DNA from: Companilactobacillus sp.
Lineage (GTDB): Bacteria > Bacillota > Bacilli > Lactobacillales > Lactobacillaceae
DNA length: 64,000 nt
Direction of reading: 5' to 3'
Assembly (NCBI RefSeq): GCF_022484265.1
Contig: NZ_JAKVLR010000001.1
Location: 1,736,001-1,800,000, forward strand
Positions 52,289 to 60,806 of this stretch are shown one piece after another. A program made the position numbers and the translations under genes. Position 1 is the stretch's first letter; each line of letters opens with the position of its first letter. Below the pieces are notes generated by a model. That model did not search any database, was not told the DNA's origin, and worked only from the letters and a program-made list of their open reading frames with translations.

Positions 52289-52454
52289 GGCACCGGGGTG
52301 GCGTCACGTTCGGCCTAAGCCGTGAAATTCCTCTTAGCAATGCGAAGCAGTGCTTAGTGGAAGGTGCAGCTTGGAAATTGTTGCGGTCTTTGCAATAAGT
52401 TTCAAGTGTACCCACAGCGTTCCAGCGCCGATTCAGTGACGCCACCCCGGTGCC
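52289..52454 (-). repeat. Palindromic structured element E2
   Basis: A perfect 19-bp inverted repeat (GGCACCGGGGTGGCGTCAC with its complement) closes a 166-bp element. Read on the minus strand, the inner part (CTGGAAC, then CTTGAAACTTATTGC, loop AAAGACC, GCAACAATTTCCAAG, then CTAAGC...GCTAAG) aligns with E1. The outer stem sequence differs from E1 but is also perfectly paired, so structure rather than sequence is kept. Confidence 0.8.
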
Positions 52455-52571
52455 GGGTCTCATACCGCCTAAATCAAAGGCTTACAAAACTGTAAGCATA
52501 TGTAATATAAATCGAACGACTAAATACAACATTCCTCATATGATAGATATATCAGATGGAGGGACACATAA

Positions 52572-53324
52572 ATGACAAAAATAGTCGAAGTAAATAATAT
52601 CGAAAAAATCTATGGTAAAGCCAATGAAAAACAATTCAAAGCTTTATCAGATGTAAACTTTGAAGTTCAACCCGGCGAATTCGTTGGGATCATGGGAGCT
52701 TCAGGTTCAGGAAAAACTACCTTATTAAACATCCTATCAACATTGGATACACCAACAAGTGGCGAAGTTAAAATCGCCGGAGAAGACATCACCAAATTGA
52801 ACAACAATGAAATGGCCGACTTTCGTGCCAACAAGATCGGATTTATCTTCCAAGACTTCAACTTGCTAGAAAACTTAACAGCCTACGAAAATATCGCTTT
52901 GCCATTGGCACTCCAAAACCGTAAGCCTAGCGAGATCAAACCAGCAGTTATGAGTATTTCTGAAAAACTCGGTTTGACTGACATTTTAAATCACTATCCA
53001 ACCGAATTGTCAGGTGGTCAAAAACAACGTGTAGCTGCAGCTCGTGCCTTAGTCCACGGACCAGAAATCATTTTTGGAGACGAACCAACAGGAGCTTTAG
53101 ACTCAAAGAGTGCTCGTGCTTTGATGGACACGATGACTAAAATCAACCACGAAGATAATGTTTCTATCCTATTAGTAACGCATGATCCATTTTCTGCTAG
53201 TTTCTGCGACCGTATCTTATTCATTAAAGACGGAGAGATCGGCCAAGAATTGAAAAACGAGGAACATTCTCGTGGAGAATTCTATCAAGAAATCTTAGAT
53301 TCACTGGGAACATTTGCTGAATAG
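52572..53324 (+). CDS. BceA/MacB-type ABC transporter ATP-binding protein
   Basis: 250 residues; GGAGGG before the ATG. Walker A GASGSGKTT, signature LSGGQKQRVAAARAL, Walker B IIFGDEPTGALDSK, as in ATPases that pair with FtsX-like permeases for export, resistance or signalling. It forms an operon with the large permease 11 bases downstream. In Firmicutes such pairs usually give resistance to cell-wall-active peptides. Confidence 0.9.
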   Translation: MTKIVEVNNIEKIYGKANEKQFKALSDVNFEVQPGEFVGIMGASGSGKTTLLNILSTLDTPTSGEVKIAGEDITKLNNNEMADFRANKIGFIFQDFNLLENLTAYENIALPLALQNRKPSEIKPAVMSISEKLGLTDILNHYPTELSGGQKQRVAAARALVHGPEIIFGDEPTGALDSKSARALMDTMTKINHEDNVSILLVTHDPFSASFCDRILFIKDGEIGQELKNEEHSRGEFYQEILDSLGTFAE

Positions 53325-53335
53325 GAGGGGAAATT

Positions 53336-55123
53336 ATGCTTAACAAATTAGCACTGAGTGGCATCAAGCATCGTTTTAGAGATTACAGCGTGCTGTTTTC
53401 TGGCTTGATGATTGCTGCCGCAATCTTTTATATGTTTATGTCGTTGGCGATGAATCAACAATTCTTGAAATCTAATTCGCCAGCCGCTGCAACATCGTTC
53501 ATTTTTGCATTCGGAGTCATTTTATTAGCTATCATAACTATTGTTTATATTAACTATGCCAATAAGTTCTTGCTTAGCATGAGGCAAAAAGAGTATGGGA
53601 TGTTCATGATGCTTGGAGCCAAAAGCAGCAAGGTTTCGCGAATGATTTTTGTGGAGACATTTACCATCGGTGCGATTGCCTCAATCATTGGTATCGCGAT
53701 CGGAATTTTTGCTACTGGCTTTGTCGGACAATTATTAATGAAAAATTTGGATATTCCGGCTAAACATTTTTCAAGTTTCTACATGCCAGCATTACTGGCC
53801 ACATTAGCTTTTTTCATTATCATCTTTATCTTTTCAGCTTTAAGAAATTCAATCTCTCTGCGTCGGACTAAGGTTCTTACGTTATTGCACATTGACAGTC
53901 AACCAACGCGATTGAAACGTAATTCAGCTTGGACGGTTATTCAATCGATCCTCGGGATCGCCTTTTTAGTAATTGGTTATTTTGCCATGTTCTACATGGG
54001 TAAAAATGCTGCATTCATTTTCTTAGGTGTACCAGTTGCCTTAGTAACTATTATTATTGGAACATATTTTGTGATCAATTCATTAACGACGACGATCATC
54101 AATGCTTTGAAGCGTAACAAGAATTTTTCTCAAAAAGGTTTGAACAACTTCACCTTGTCGCAATTGAACTTTAGAATTGGTGACTACACAAGAATCCTTT
54201 CAATGGTTGCGATGATGTTTGCTTTAGCACTTGGTGCCATCACAGTTGGTTTAGGATTCCGTCAACAGATCAGTACCGTTGTTGAAGGTCAAAATTATTA
54301 CGACTCAACGATGATCAATCCTGGCGATAAAGAACGTGCTCAGATCGACAAGATCCATGATAAGAAAGTTACGGAATATAATTTTAAAACAACTAACGAT
54401 GCAACTTATTATCGTGCCAGCGACTTTAAAGAGACACCTTTCCATTATGTTAAATTCAATACTAATAATATGTCGAACAAGCAATTGACTACGACTGATC
54501 CTACTAAAGGACAGGCTGCGTTTACTTTGACTAGTTCCTTGCTTCCAAAAAATCGAACAGCGCCAGCTAAATTAGTTAGCGATGCCGAATTTGCGAAGGT
54601 CAATGTCAAAGAAAATAATTTGACGTTCGTTAAAACGAAATCGTTCAATGGCAACTTAAAAGAGATCAAGAAAATCTCCGAGATTCAAAAAGACCGCTAC
54701 AATCTGGCAGGGATGTCTTCAAGCGATAAATACTCTGCTTATGTCTTGGTCAATGGCTTTTACTCCGGGTTAGAATTCATGGGATTCTTCTTGGGAATCG
54801 CCTTTCTAGCTATGCTAGCTAGTTGCTTGATGTTTAAGATCTTATCAGGTGCTGCCGGCGACGTTAAACGTTACAACATGCTTTATAAGATTGGAACACG
54901 TGAAAAGACTTTGCATCAATCGATCAACAAAGAAATTGCCGTCTTGTTCGCGGTTCCTGGAATTTTGGGAATCGTCCATGTTCTGGCTGGGCTACAAATG
55001 TTTAAAGCCTTGTTAGTTCACCCATACAGTGGGATTTACATTCCATTCCTGATTTTCCTTGTGCTTTATCTAGGTTATTACTTGTTGACGAGATATCTAT
55101 ACAAACAAATCGTCTTGAAGTAG
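53336..55123 (+). CDS. BceB-like FtsX-domain ABC transporter permease
   Basis: 595 residues; AGGAGGGG before the ATG. Four N-terminal and several later hydrophobic segments surround two FtsX-like domains (RQKEYGMFMMLGAKSSKVSRM). A large extracellular domain lies between about residues 310 and 470, as in BceB. It probably removes lantibiotics or other cell-wall peptides from their targets. No BceRS-type two-component system is adjacent, unlike most such operons. Confidence 0.87.
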   Translation: MLNKLALSGIKHRFRDYSVLFSGLMIAAAIFYMFMSLAMNQQFLKSNSPAAATSFIFAFGVILLAIITIVYINYANKFLLSMRQKEYGMFMMLGAKSSKVSRMIFVETFTIGAIASIIGIAIGIFATGFVGQLLMKNLDIPAKHFSSFYMPALLATLAFFIIIFIFSALRNSISLRRTKVLTLLHIDSQPTRLKRNSAWTVIQSILGIAFLVIGYFAMFYMGKNAAFIFLGVPVALVTIIIGTYFVINSLTTTIINALKRNKNFSQKGLNNFTLSQLNFRIGDYTRILSMVAMMFALALGAITVGLGFRQQISTVVEGQNYYDSTMINPGDKERAQIDKIHDKKVTEYNFKTTNDATYYRASDFKETPFHYVKFNTNNMSNKQLTTTDPTKGQAAFTLTSSLLPKNRTAPAKLVSDAEFAKVNVKENNLTFVKTKSFNGNLKEIKKISEIQKDRYNLAGMSSSDKYSAYVLVNGFYSGLEFMGFFLGIAFLAMLASCLMFKILSGAAGDVKRYNMLYKIGTREKTLHQSINKEIAVLFAVPGILGIVHVLAGLQMFKALLVHPYSGIYIPFLIFLVLYLGYYLLTRYLYKQIVLK

Positions 55124-55173
55124 TAGCAGTTTCACCCCCGTAAACTATTTATCCTCAACAAATAATTAGTTTG

Positions 55174-55199
55174 GACGCCTTCGGGCGTCTTTTTTTTAT
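55174..55199 (+). terminator. Terminator of the BceAB-like operon
   Basis: GACGCC-TTCG-GGCGTC followed by eight T. Confidence 0.9.
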
Positions 55200-55450
55200 T
55201 AGAGAATGTAACCGTTTTCGTAAAATAACCAAAATAATTTTTTGAAAAATTACTAAAAAGCGTTTTTAACCGCTAAAGGTAGCGGTATTATTGAGGTGTT
55301 AATTTTTTAAAATTGAAAGTTAACTTACAGAGAAATGTGTTTTTGATTGCCAAATCAATTTAAAAATATTAAAATTTCTCTAATAGTCTTTTTTGATGAG
55401 TTGCAATATGGATTTATCTTTTAGACAGGGATATGAAGGGAGAAAGTTTT
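55200..55450. promoter_or_regulatory. Upstream region of the glutamine-type ABC operon
   Basis: TGTAACCGTTTTCG (about 55207) matches the CcpA consensus at 12 of 14 positions, and an ACCGCT/AGCGGT hairpin lies at about 55270-55289. The rest is AT-rich with no clear promoter. Catabolite control is possible but weakly supported. Confidence 0.3.
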
Positions 55451-56188
55451 ATGTCGATGATCGAGTTCCGCGACGTGCAAAAGTATTATGGTAAATTTCA
55501 CGCATTAAAAGACATTAACTTAGAGATTGATAAAGGGGAAACCGTTGTTTTGATCGGACCTTCTGGATCTGGGAAGAGTACCCTAGCTAGAAGTGTTAAT
55601 GGTCTTGAAAAAATTCAAGAAGGCCAATTGATCGTTAATGGTCGTGATATTGCTGACAAGAATACGGATATCAACCGTATCCGGACTGATGTGGGAATGG
55701 TATTCCAGCATTTTAATTTATATGCGAATAAAGACGTTCTCGAAAACGTTATGATTGCTCCAAGAATCGTCTTAAAAATGAACGAAGATGAAAATAAAAA
55801 GGCTGCGATGGCTTTGCTTGACCAAGTTGGTTTGGCTGATAAAGCTCACAATATGCCTTCACAAATTTCTGGTGGACAAGCTCAACGTGTGGCAATCGCT
55901 AGATCTCTAGCTATGAAGCCACGTTGTATGCTTTTTGATGAACCAACTAGTGCGCTAGATCCTGAAATGATCGATGATGTTTTGAAAGTTATCAAATACG
56001 TTACTAGTCAAGGTGAAATGACTTCTTTGATCGTTACCCACGAAATGGGCTTTGCTCAAGAAGTTGCTAACCGTGTTATTTTCATGGCTGATGGCCAAAT
56101 TTTGGAAGATGATAAGACGAAAGACTTTTTCGAACATCCTACAAATGAACGTGCAAGACAGTTCTTAAGCAAGATCATTAAGCACTAA
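55451..56188 (+). CDS. glnQ: Glutamine/glutamate-type ABC transporter ATP-binding protein
   Basis: 245 residues; ATG at 55451 is nine bases behind GGGAG (a frame six codons longer lacks a site; MIEF two codons later is an alternative). Walker A GPSGSGKST, Q-loop VFQHFNLY, signature ISGGQAQRVAIARSL, Walker B CMLFDEPTSALDPE. First gene of a four-gene operon ATPase, binding protein, permease, permease. The closest match in layout is the GlnQHMP-type importer; glutamine or glutamate is the likely substrate. Confidence 0.9.
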   Translation: MSMIEFRDVQKYYGKFHALKDINLEIDKGETVVLIGPSGSGKSTLARSVNGLEKIQEGQLIVNGRDIADKNTDINRIRTDVGMVFQHFNLYANKDVLENVMIAPRIVLKMNEDENKKAAMALLDQVGLADKAHNMPSQISGGQAQRVAIARSLAMKPRCMLFDEPTSALDPEMIDDVLKVIKYVTSQGEMTSLIVTHEMGFAQEVANRVIFMADGQILEDDKTKDFFEHPTNERARQFLSKIIKH

Positions 56189-56208
56189 CAGAGGGGAAGG
56201 GGACTACC

Positions 56209-57033
56209 ATGAAAAAACTTAAATATTTTTTGGTATTGATGATGTCTGTGCTCCTCGCTGTAGTGTCAGTCGGCTGTGGTTCTAAGCCACTTTCCGCACA
56301 AGATGTTTTGCACAATGCAAAAGATTCCAACACACTCACCTGGGGTGTTAAAGCAGATACGAAATTAATGGGATTGATCGATGTTAAGGATGGCCAAGAA
56401 AAAGGTTTCGAAATTGATATGGCCAAAGCTTTGACAAAGAAGATCCTTGGTAAAAACGGTAAGGCTAAGTTCGTAACTGTAACATCGCAATCACGTATTC
56501 CATTGTTGAAGAATGGAAATATTGATGCAATTATTGCCACAATGACGATTAATGCTGAACGTAAAAAAGTAATTGATTTTTCTGATTCTTATTTTGACGC
56601 TGGACAAGCTATCTTGGTCAAAGATGGCTCGCCAGTCAAGAGCGTTAAGGATTTGAACAACAAGACGGTTATTGGTGTTGTGGGTTCAAACTCAGTTGAA
56701 AATGTTAAAAAATATGCTCCAAAAGCCCGAGTATTGCAATTGCAAGATTACGCTCAAGCTTTAGTTGCTCTAAAATCTGGTCAAGGCGATGCTTTGACAA
56801 CTGATAACGTTATCCTTGCTGGTATGGCGGTTGAAAATCCTGGCTACCACGTTCAAGGTAGTGCCTTTACAACTGAGCCTTATGGTATTGGTATCAATAA
56901 AGGCCAACCTGCATTAAGACACGCTTTGAATAAAGCAATCAAAGAGACTGAAAAAGATGGTACATATAACAAACTGATCAAGAAGTGGTTTGGTAATGTT
57001 CCAGGCTTCAACTACAGGGAGGTGCTACGCTAA
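56209..57033 (+). CDS. Glutamine/glutamate-type ABC substrate-binding lipoprotein
   Basis: 274 residues. Lipobox SVGC with Cys23. Family 3 solute-binding domain: KGFEIDMAKALTKKI, DAIIATMTINAERKKVIDFS and DLNNKTVIGVVGSNS. The last bases share TAATG with the following permease gene. Outside membrane-anchored receptor for the operon. Confidence 0.9.
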   Translation: MKKLKYFLVLMMSVLLAVVSVGCGSKPLSAQDVLHNAKDSNTLTWGVKADTKLMGLIDVKDGQEKGFEIDMAKALTKKILGKNGKAKFVTVTSQSRIPLLKNGNIDAIIATMTINAERKKVIDFSDSYFDAGQAILVKDGSPVKSVKDLNNKTVIGVVGSNSVENVKKYAPKARVLQLQDYAQALVALKSGQGDALTTDNVILAGMAVENPGYHVQGSAFTTEPYGIGINKGQPALRHALNKAIKETEKDGTYNKLIKKWFGNVPGFNYREVLR

Positions 57034-57671
57034 TGGCTAGTTTATTTGCAAACAATTGGCAAGACTTCCTGACCGGATTTGGCTGGACGATTTTATCCAG
57101 TATTATCGCGTTAGTTGCTAGTTTGATCATTGGTTCATTATTTGCCATTTTGGAAGTTGTGCCGAATAAAGTTTTACGTGTTATCGGTAATGTCTACGTA
57201 GAAATTTTCCGTAACATTCCGCTACTAGTTATCACAATGTTTTTCTATTTAGTTATTCCGTTGTACTTCGTTAAGATCAATGGATTTACTGCCGGTACGA
57301 TTGGATTGACGATTTATACATCAGCCTTTATCGCTGAAACTGTTCGTTCAGGTATCAACTCAGTTGATGTTGGACAAATGGAAGCTTCACGTGCAATGGG
57401 GATGACCTTCTGGCAAGCTATGCGCTACATCGTTTTGCCACAGGCCTTCAAGTTAGTTATCCCACCATTGGGTAACCAATTCATTAACTTGGTCAAAAAT
57501 TCATCAGTCCTAGCTTTCGTTGCTGGATTTGACTTGATGTACCAAGGTAATGCAATTGCATCACAAACTTTTGATACTGTTAATACATACATAATTGTTG
57601 GTTTGTTCTACTTAGTTATCACCTTGCCAATCAGTTATTACATGCAGCATCTAGAAAAGAATCTGGCTTAG
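57033..57671 (+). CDS. Glutamine-type ABC permease 1
   Basis: 212 residues; ATG overlaps the stop of the binding-protein gene. GlnP/HisM type: FRNIPLLVITMFFYLVIP and the ATPase contact loop EASRAMGMTFWQAMRYIVLP. Forms a heterodimer with the next gene product. Confidence 0.92.
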   Translation: MASLFANNWQDFLTGFGWTILSSIIALVASLIIGSLFAILEVVPNKVLRVIGNVYVEIFRNIPLLVITMFFYLVIPLYFVKINGFTAGTIGLTIYTSAFIAETVRSGINSVDVGQMEASRAMGMTFWQAMRYIVLPQAFKLVIPPLGNQFINLVKNSSVLAFVAGFDLMYQGNAIASQTFDTVNTYIIVGLFYLVITLPISYYMQHLEKNLA

Positions 57672-57687
57672 AGGGGGAGTTTGAATT

Positions 57688-58341
57688 ATGCAAAATTGGA
57701 TCAATGCTTATTCAGCAGTTAATCTAAGATTCCTTCTCCAAGGACTCTGGGTCACTGTTGAAATTTCCGCAATTTCAGTTGTATTTAGTATGATCTTAGG
57801 ATCAATCTTAGGAATTATTCGTTATACCAAAATTCCTTACTTATCCAAAATCATTGGTTTCATCATTGATATCATCCGTAACTTGCCACTACTTTTGATC
57901 ATCTTCTTCGTCTACTTTGGTTTGCCATCCTTAGGATTCAAACCGGATACGATTCCAGCTGCCATTTTAGCAATGTCAGTCTTTGAATCGATGATGGTTG
58001 CCGAGATCATTCGTTCTGGTATCCAAGCAGTTGATGTCGGACAAATGGAAGCCGCTCGAGCAATGGGGATGCACTATACGCAAGCTATGTGGCACATTAT
58101 TTTGCCTCAGGCTTATAAAAAGATGATCCCAGCATTAGTTTCGCAATTGATCTCGTTGATCAAGGATACTTCATTGACAACGATCATCGTGGTTCCTGAA
58201 TTAATGCAACATGCTCAAGTTATTTACGGACAAAACGCTAACTATATTGTGCCAATGTACTTAGCTTTAGCTATTTTGTACTTTATCGTATGTTATGCAC
58301 TATCGCTTATTTCCAAAGTGATCGACAGACGAATGGCATAG
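57688..58341 (+). CDS. Glutamine-type ABC permease 2
   Basis: 217 residues; GAGGGGGAG before the ATG. Same family: IRNLPLLLIIFFVYFGLP and contact loop EAARAMGMHYTQAMWHIILP. Last gene of the operon; no terminator is obvious before the following T-box promoter. Confidence 0.92.
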   Translation: MQNWINAYSAVNLRFLLQGLWVTVEISAISVVFSMILGSILGIIRYTKIPYLSKIIGFIIDIIRNLPLLLIIFFVYFGLPSLGFKPDTIPAAILAMSVFESMMVAEIIRSGIQAVDVGQMEAARAMGMHYTQAMWHIILPQAYKKMIPALVSQLISLIKDTSLTTIIVVPELMQHAQVIYGQNANYIVPMYLALAILYFIVCYALSLISKVIDRRMA

Positions 58342-58356
58342 TCATTAAAAATTAGG

Positions 58357-58385
58357 TTGACGGTAATAAAAATAGTTGTTATGAT
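58357..58385 (+). promoter_or_regulatory. Promoter of the T-box-controlled NhaC-family gene
   Basis: TTGACG (58357-58362), 17-base spacer, TATGAT (58380-58385): a near-consensus pair about 20 bases before the T-box leader. Confidence 0.8.
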
Positions 58386-58399
58386 TCACTACATTGAAG

Positions 58400-58640
58400 T
58401 GTTTGATTAGATACCTTGTATCTATTGAGAAGTAACGTGGCATCTGTGCGTAAGAAAGCCGGTGGTTGATGCGAACCGGTCAGGGTGTTCATGGATAAAT
58501 ACCAAACATGACTTGGTTTCCCAAGCGGAGTAGAGTGCCGTTATCGCTCAGAGTGGAGGTCTATTTGCGACCTCAAGTTGGGTGGTACCACGGTTACGTC
58601 AAATCGTCCCTGTTGCAGAAGCAGCAGGGGCGATTTTTTT
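58400..58640 (+). promoter_or_regulatory. T-box leader before the NhaC-family transporter
   Basis: Stem I starts near TATTGAGAAGTAACG; the distal part includes AAAGCCGGTGG...GAACCGGTC. T-box sequence TGGGTGGTACCACGG at 58579-58593, followed by a terminator (AATCGTCCCTG with CAGGGGCGATT and seven T). On the 3' side of the specifier loop GATAAATAC is present; TAC (Tyr) would fit NhaC-type carriers predicted as tyrosine transporters, but AAA and AAT are possible in other registers. Confidence 0.92.
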
Positions 58641-58656
58641 ATGGGAGAAAACATTT

Positions 58657-60042
58657 ATGAGGGAAAAAGTAAGTTTTAGAGAATCGATCATCATCTTGCT
58701 AGTTATGCTGATCGTCCTAGGAACTGGAGTAATTGGCTTTGGCTTGTCACCACAGACGCCAGTTTTATTAGTTATCGGACTAATAATTGTCTGGGCAAAA
58801 ATTCGCAGGAAGAGCTGGGATGAAATTCATGATGGTATCATGGATGGAGTAAAAAATGGTATCGTGCCGATTTTTATATTTATTCTGATTGGTGCCCTGA
58901 TTGGAACTTGGATCGCAGCCGGTGTGATCCCATCAATGATGGTGGCTGGATTTCATCTGATCTCGGCTCAATGGTTCGTTCCATCAGTCTTTCTTGTTTG
59001 TGCTTTGATTGGTACATCGATTGGTTCGGCTTTTACGATCGTATCAACGATTGGAATCGCACTATTTGGAATGGGAACAACAATGGGAGTTAATCCGGCA
59101 TTAGTCGCTGGTGCGATCATTTCCGGAGCTATCTTTGGCGATAAGACTTCGCCACTGTCAGATTCAACTAACTTAGCAGCAGCAATTGCTGGATCAGACC
59201 TTTTTGCTCATATTAAAAATTTGATGTGGACAACTATTCCAGCATTCATCATTTCATTTATCTTGTACTGGATTCTGGGATTAGGTGAATCTGGCGCTAA
59301 ATTGACTAATATTCAACCAACTTTACATACATTAACTACTAACTTTGCAGTTTCTTGGTGGGCAATTTTGCCGATCATCTTATTATTTGTTTGTGCGATC
59401 ATGAAGATCCCTGCTATTGCGACTTTGTTATTGAACATTGCAGTCGCAATCGTGATGATCTTCGTACAAGTTCCTGGAACAACGATTCCAAAGGTTGCTG
59501 GATTTGTTGAGAATGGCTTTGTTTCAAAAACTGGTAATGCTAACGTTGATGCCTTGTTGACTCGTGGTGGTATTACTTCAATGATGGGTACGATCTCGTT
59601 GATCTTTTTAACCTTGTCATTGGGTGGTTTGTTGATGAAATTTGATATTATTCAAACGGCGATTGAACCTTTGGCTAAGCGTTTGAAGTCGCCGGGTTCT
59701 GTGGTCACGGCTACGATTTTGTCTGGTATTGGCGTTAACATTTTCGTTGGTGAGCAGTACTTATCTGTTATCTTGCCTGGTAAAGCGTTTAAGGATACTT
59801 ACCGCAAGCGTGGGCTGGATAATCTGGCCTTGAGTCGAGTGCTTGAGGATGGGGGTACTGTGATCAATTACTTGATTCCTTGGGGTGTTGCTGGGGCTTT
59901 TGCTGCCAATACTCTTGGTGTTTCTACTTTGGCGTTTTTGCCGTTTTGTTTCTTTAGTTTGTTGTCGCCTGTTTTGTCTATTATTAGTGGGTTTACTGGT
60001 ATTGGATTGAAGAGGTTGTCTAAGTTTAGTGTTGCTAAGTAG
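58657..60042 (+). CDS. NhaC-family Na+/H+ antiporter-like amino acid carrier
   Basis: 461 residues from ATG at 58657 behind GGGAG; the frame runs back into the T-box, so the longer N-terminus is not real. About 11 hydrophobic segments with the NhaC signature region SGAIFGDKTSPLSDSTNLAAA. T-box control indicates a link to one amino acid; related YheL-type proteins have been predicted as amino acid transporters, possibly for tyrosine. Membrane protein, monocistronic. Confidence 0.85.
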   Translation: MREKVSFRESIIILLVMLIVLGTGVIGFGLSPQTPVLLVIGLIIVWAKIRRKSWDEIHDGIMDGVKNGIVPIFIFILIGALIGTWIAAGVIPSMMVAGFHLISAQWFVPSVFLVCALIGTSIGSAFTIVSTIGIALFGMGTTMGVNPALVAGAIISGAIFGDKTSPLSDSTNLAAAIAGSDLFAHIKNLMWTTIPAFIISFILYWILGLGESGAKLTNIQPTLHTLTTNFAVSWWAILPIILLFVCAIMKIPAIATLLLNIAVAIVMIFVQVPGTTIPKVAGFVENGFVSKTGNANVDALLTRGGITSMMGTISLIFLTLSLGGLLMKFDIIQTAIEPLAKRLKSPGSVVTATILSGIGVNIFVGEQYLSVILPGKAFKDTYRKRGLDNLALSRVLEDGGTVINYLIPWGVAGAFAANTLGVSTLAFLPFCFFSLLSPVLSIISGFTGIGLKRLSKFSVAK

Positions 60043-60089
60043 GGCTTGGCTTTTGACTATGGTTTTTGTAGTTGGAAGCCTTTTTTTTG
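60043..60089 (+). terminator. Terminator of the NhaC-family gene
   Basis: GGCTT pairs with AAGCC across a partly paired interior; eight T follow. It starts at the stop codon. Confidence 0.6.
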
Positions 60090-60094
60090 TGCGG

Positions 60095-60240
60095 TATGCG
60101 GGCCGACTCCGGACGGCATCCTTGATTGTTCGTTGGCGTAGCCAACATTTTCAGCAGTAGCGCACGCGCCAAAGGCGACGTACGTTCCATTAGTTATTTC
60201 CCCATGGGGGCCGGGGCATCGATTTCCGTCCTCCGTCTAA
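60095..60240. repeat. GC-rich hairpin-rich intergenic element
   Basis: Much higher GC than the flanks. Contains GTTGGC-GTA-GCCAAC, CGCGCC-AAA-GGCG, CCCCATGGGG, and a possible closing pair GAC-N3-GGACGG with CCGTCC-N3-GTC. No protein frame. It lacks the AGACC-loop core of E1/E2, so it is a different type of element. Confidence 0.5.
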
Positions 60241-60348
60241 ATAGTATTAGATCAAAATCCCCTTTTGTTGTTTGAAATAAGGTATGCGACTTTTGTTTGT
60301 AAAGGATTGGAGTTTGTCGGCTCACTTCAGTTTTAACCATGTTCGGTT

Positions 60349-60600
60349 GGGCTTTGCCCAGCCTCATATCTCACTTGTTCCTCGTGAGATACCATTGGTT
60401 CACTCTAGTTTGGGTGGCTCGTCGGGCTTTGCCCAACATCGCATCTAACTAGTATCAAATAATATAAGTTTGGCTGACTCTCGTTTGGGCTCGTTGAGCT
60501 TTGCCCAACATCGCATCTAACTAGTATCAAATAATATAAATTTGGTTGATTCTCGTTTGGGCTCGTTGGGCTTTGCCCAACATCGTATCTCCTTGTGAGT
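60349..60600. repeat. Tandem repeat, unit about 72-75 bp, 3.5 copies
   Basis: Units begin at 60349 (75 bp, diverged), 60424 (72 bp), 60496 (72 bp) and 60568 (partial). Each starts with the hairpin TTGGGC-TTT-GCCCAA or a close variant; the two central copies differ at only a few positions. The unit contains TAACTAGTATCAAATAATA. There is no spacer diversity and no cas gene, so it is not a CRISPR array. Confidence 0.8.
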
Positions 60601-60806
60601 TGCTTATTGTATATTTATTAATTTAATTGAATTGTTTTATATCAAAATACAATAATATATTTTTAGTAAATAGTTGTAATAAATTATCTCAAGGGTTCAA
60701 AATAAGGTTGTGGGTAGATTTTTTTACCTCTATAAACGGTGCATATTCTGATTATTTTTTATACTTGAAGTTTTATTATTTATACCGATAATGATTGAAG
60801 GTGTAT

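Larger units (their letters stand above)
51264..52571. other. 1.3-kb intergenic region before the BceAB-like genes
   Basis: Holds element E1, a hairpin-rich stretch near 51645-51665 (GAAGGCG/CGCCTTC), a minus-strand hairpin CCAGAA/TTCTGG near 51799, the small peptide locus, element E2 and AT-rich DNA. Apparent longer frames crossing E1 and E2 run through the palindromes and have no ribosome site, so no further gene is supported. Confidence 0.7.

Noticed and set aside
51374..52454. E1 and E2 as terminal inverted repeats of one insertion sequence
   Set aside because: Each element is complete with its own internal fold and outer stem, and no transposase lies between them.
52194..52463. Minus-strand coding frame across E2
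   Set aside because: The frame is a by-product of the GC-rich palindrome; no ribosome site or family similarity.
58582..58656. N-terminal extension of the NhaC-family protein
   Set aside because: It is also translated T-box and terminator; GGGAG and ATG lie at 58657.
60349..60600. Possible CRISPR array
   Set aside because: Units are near-identical over their full 72-75 bp with no variable spacers, and no cas genes are present.
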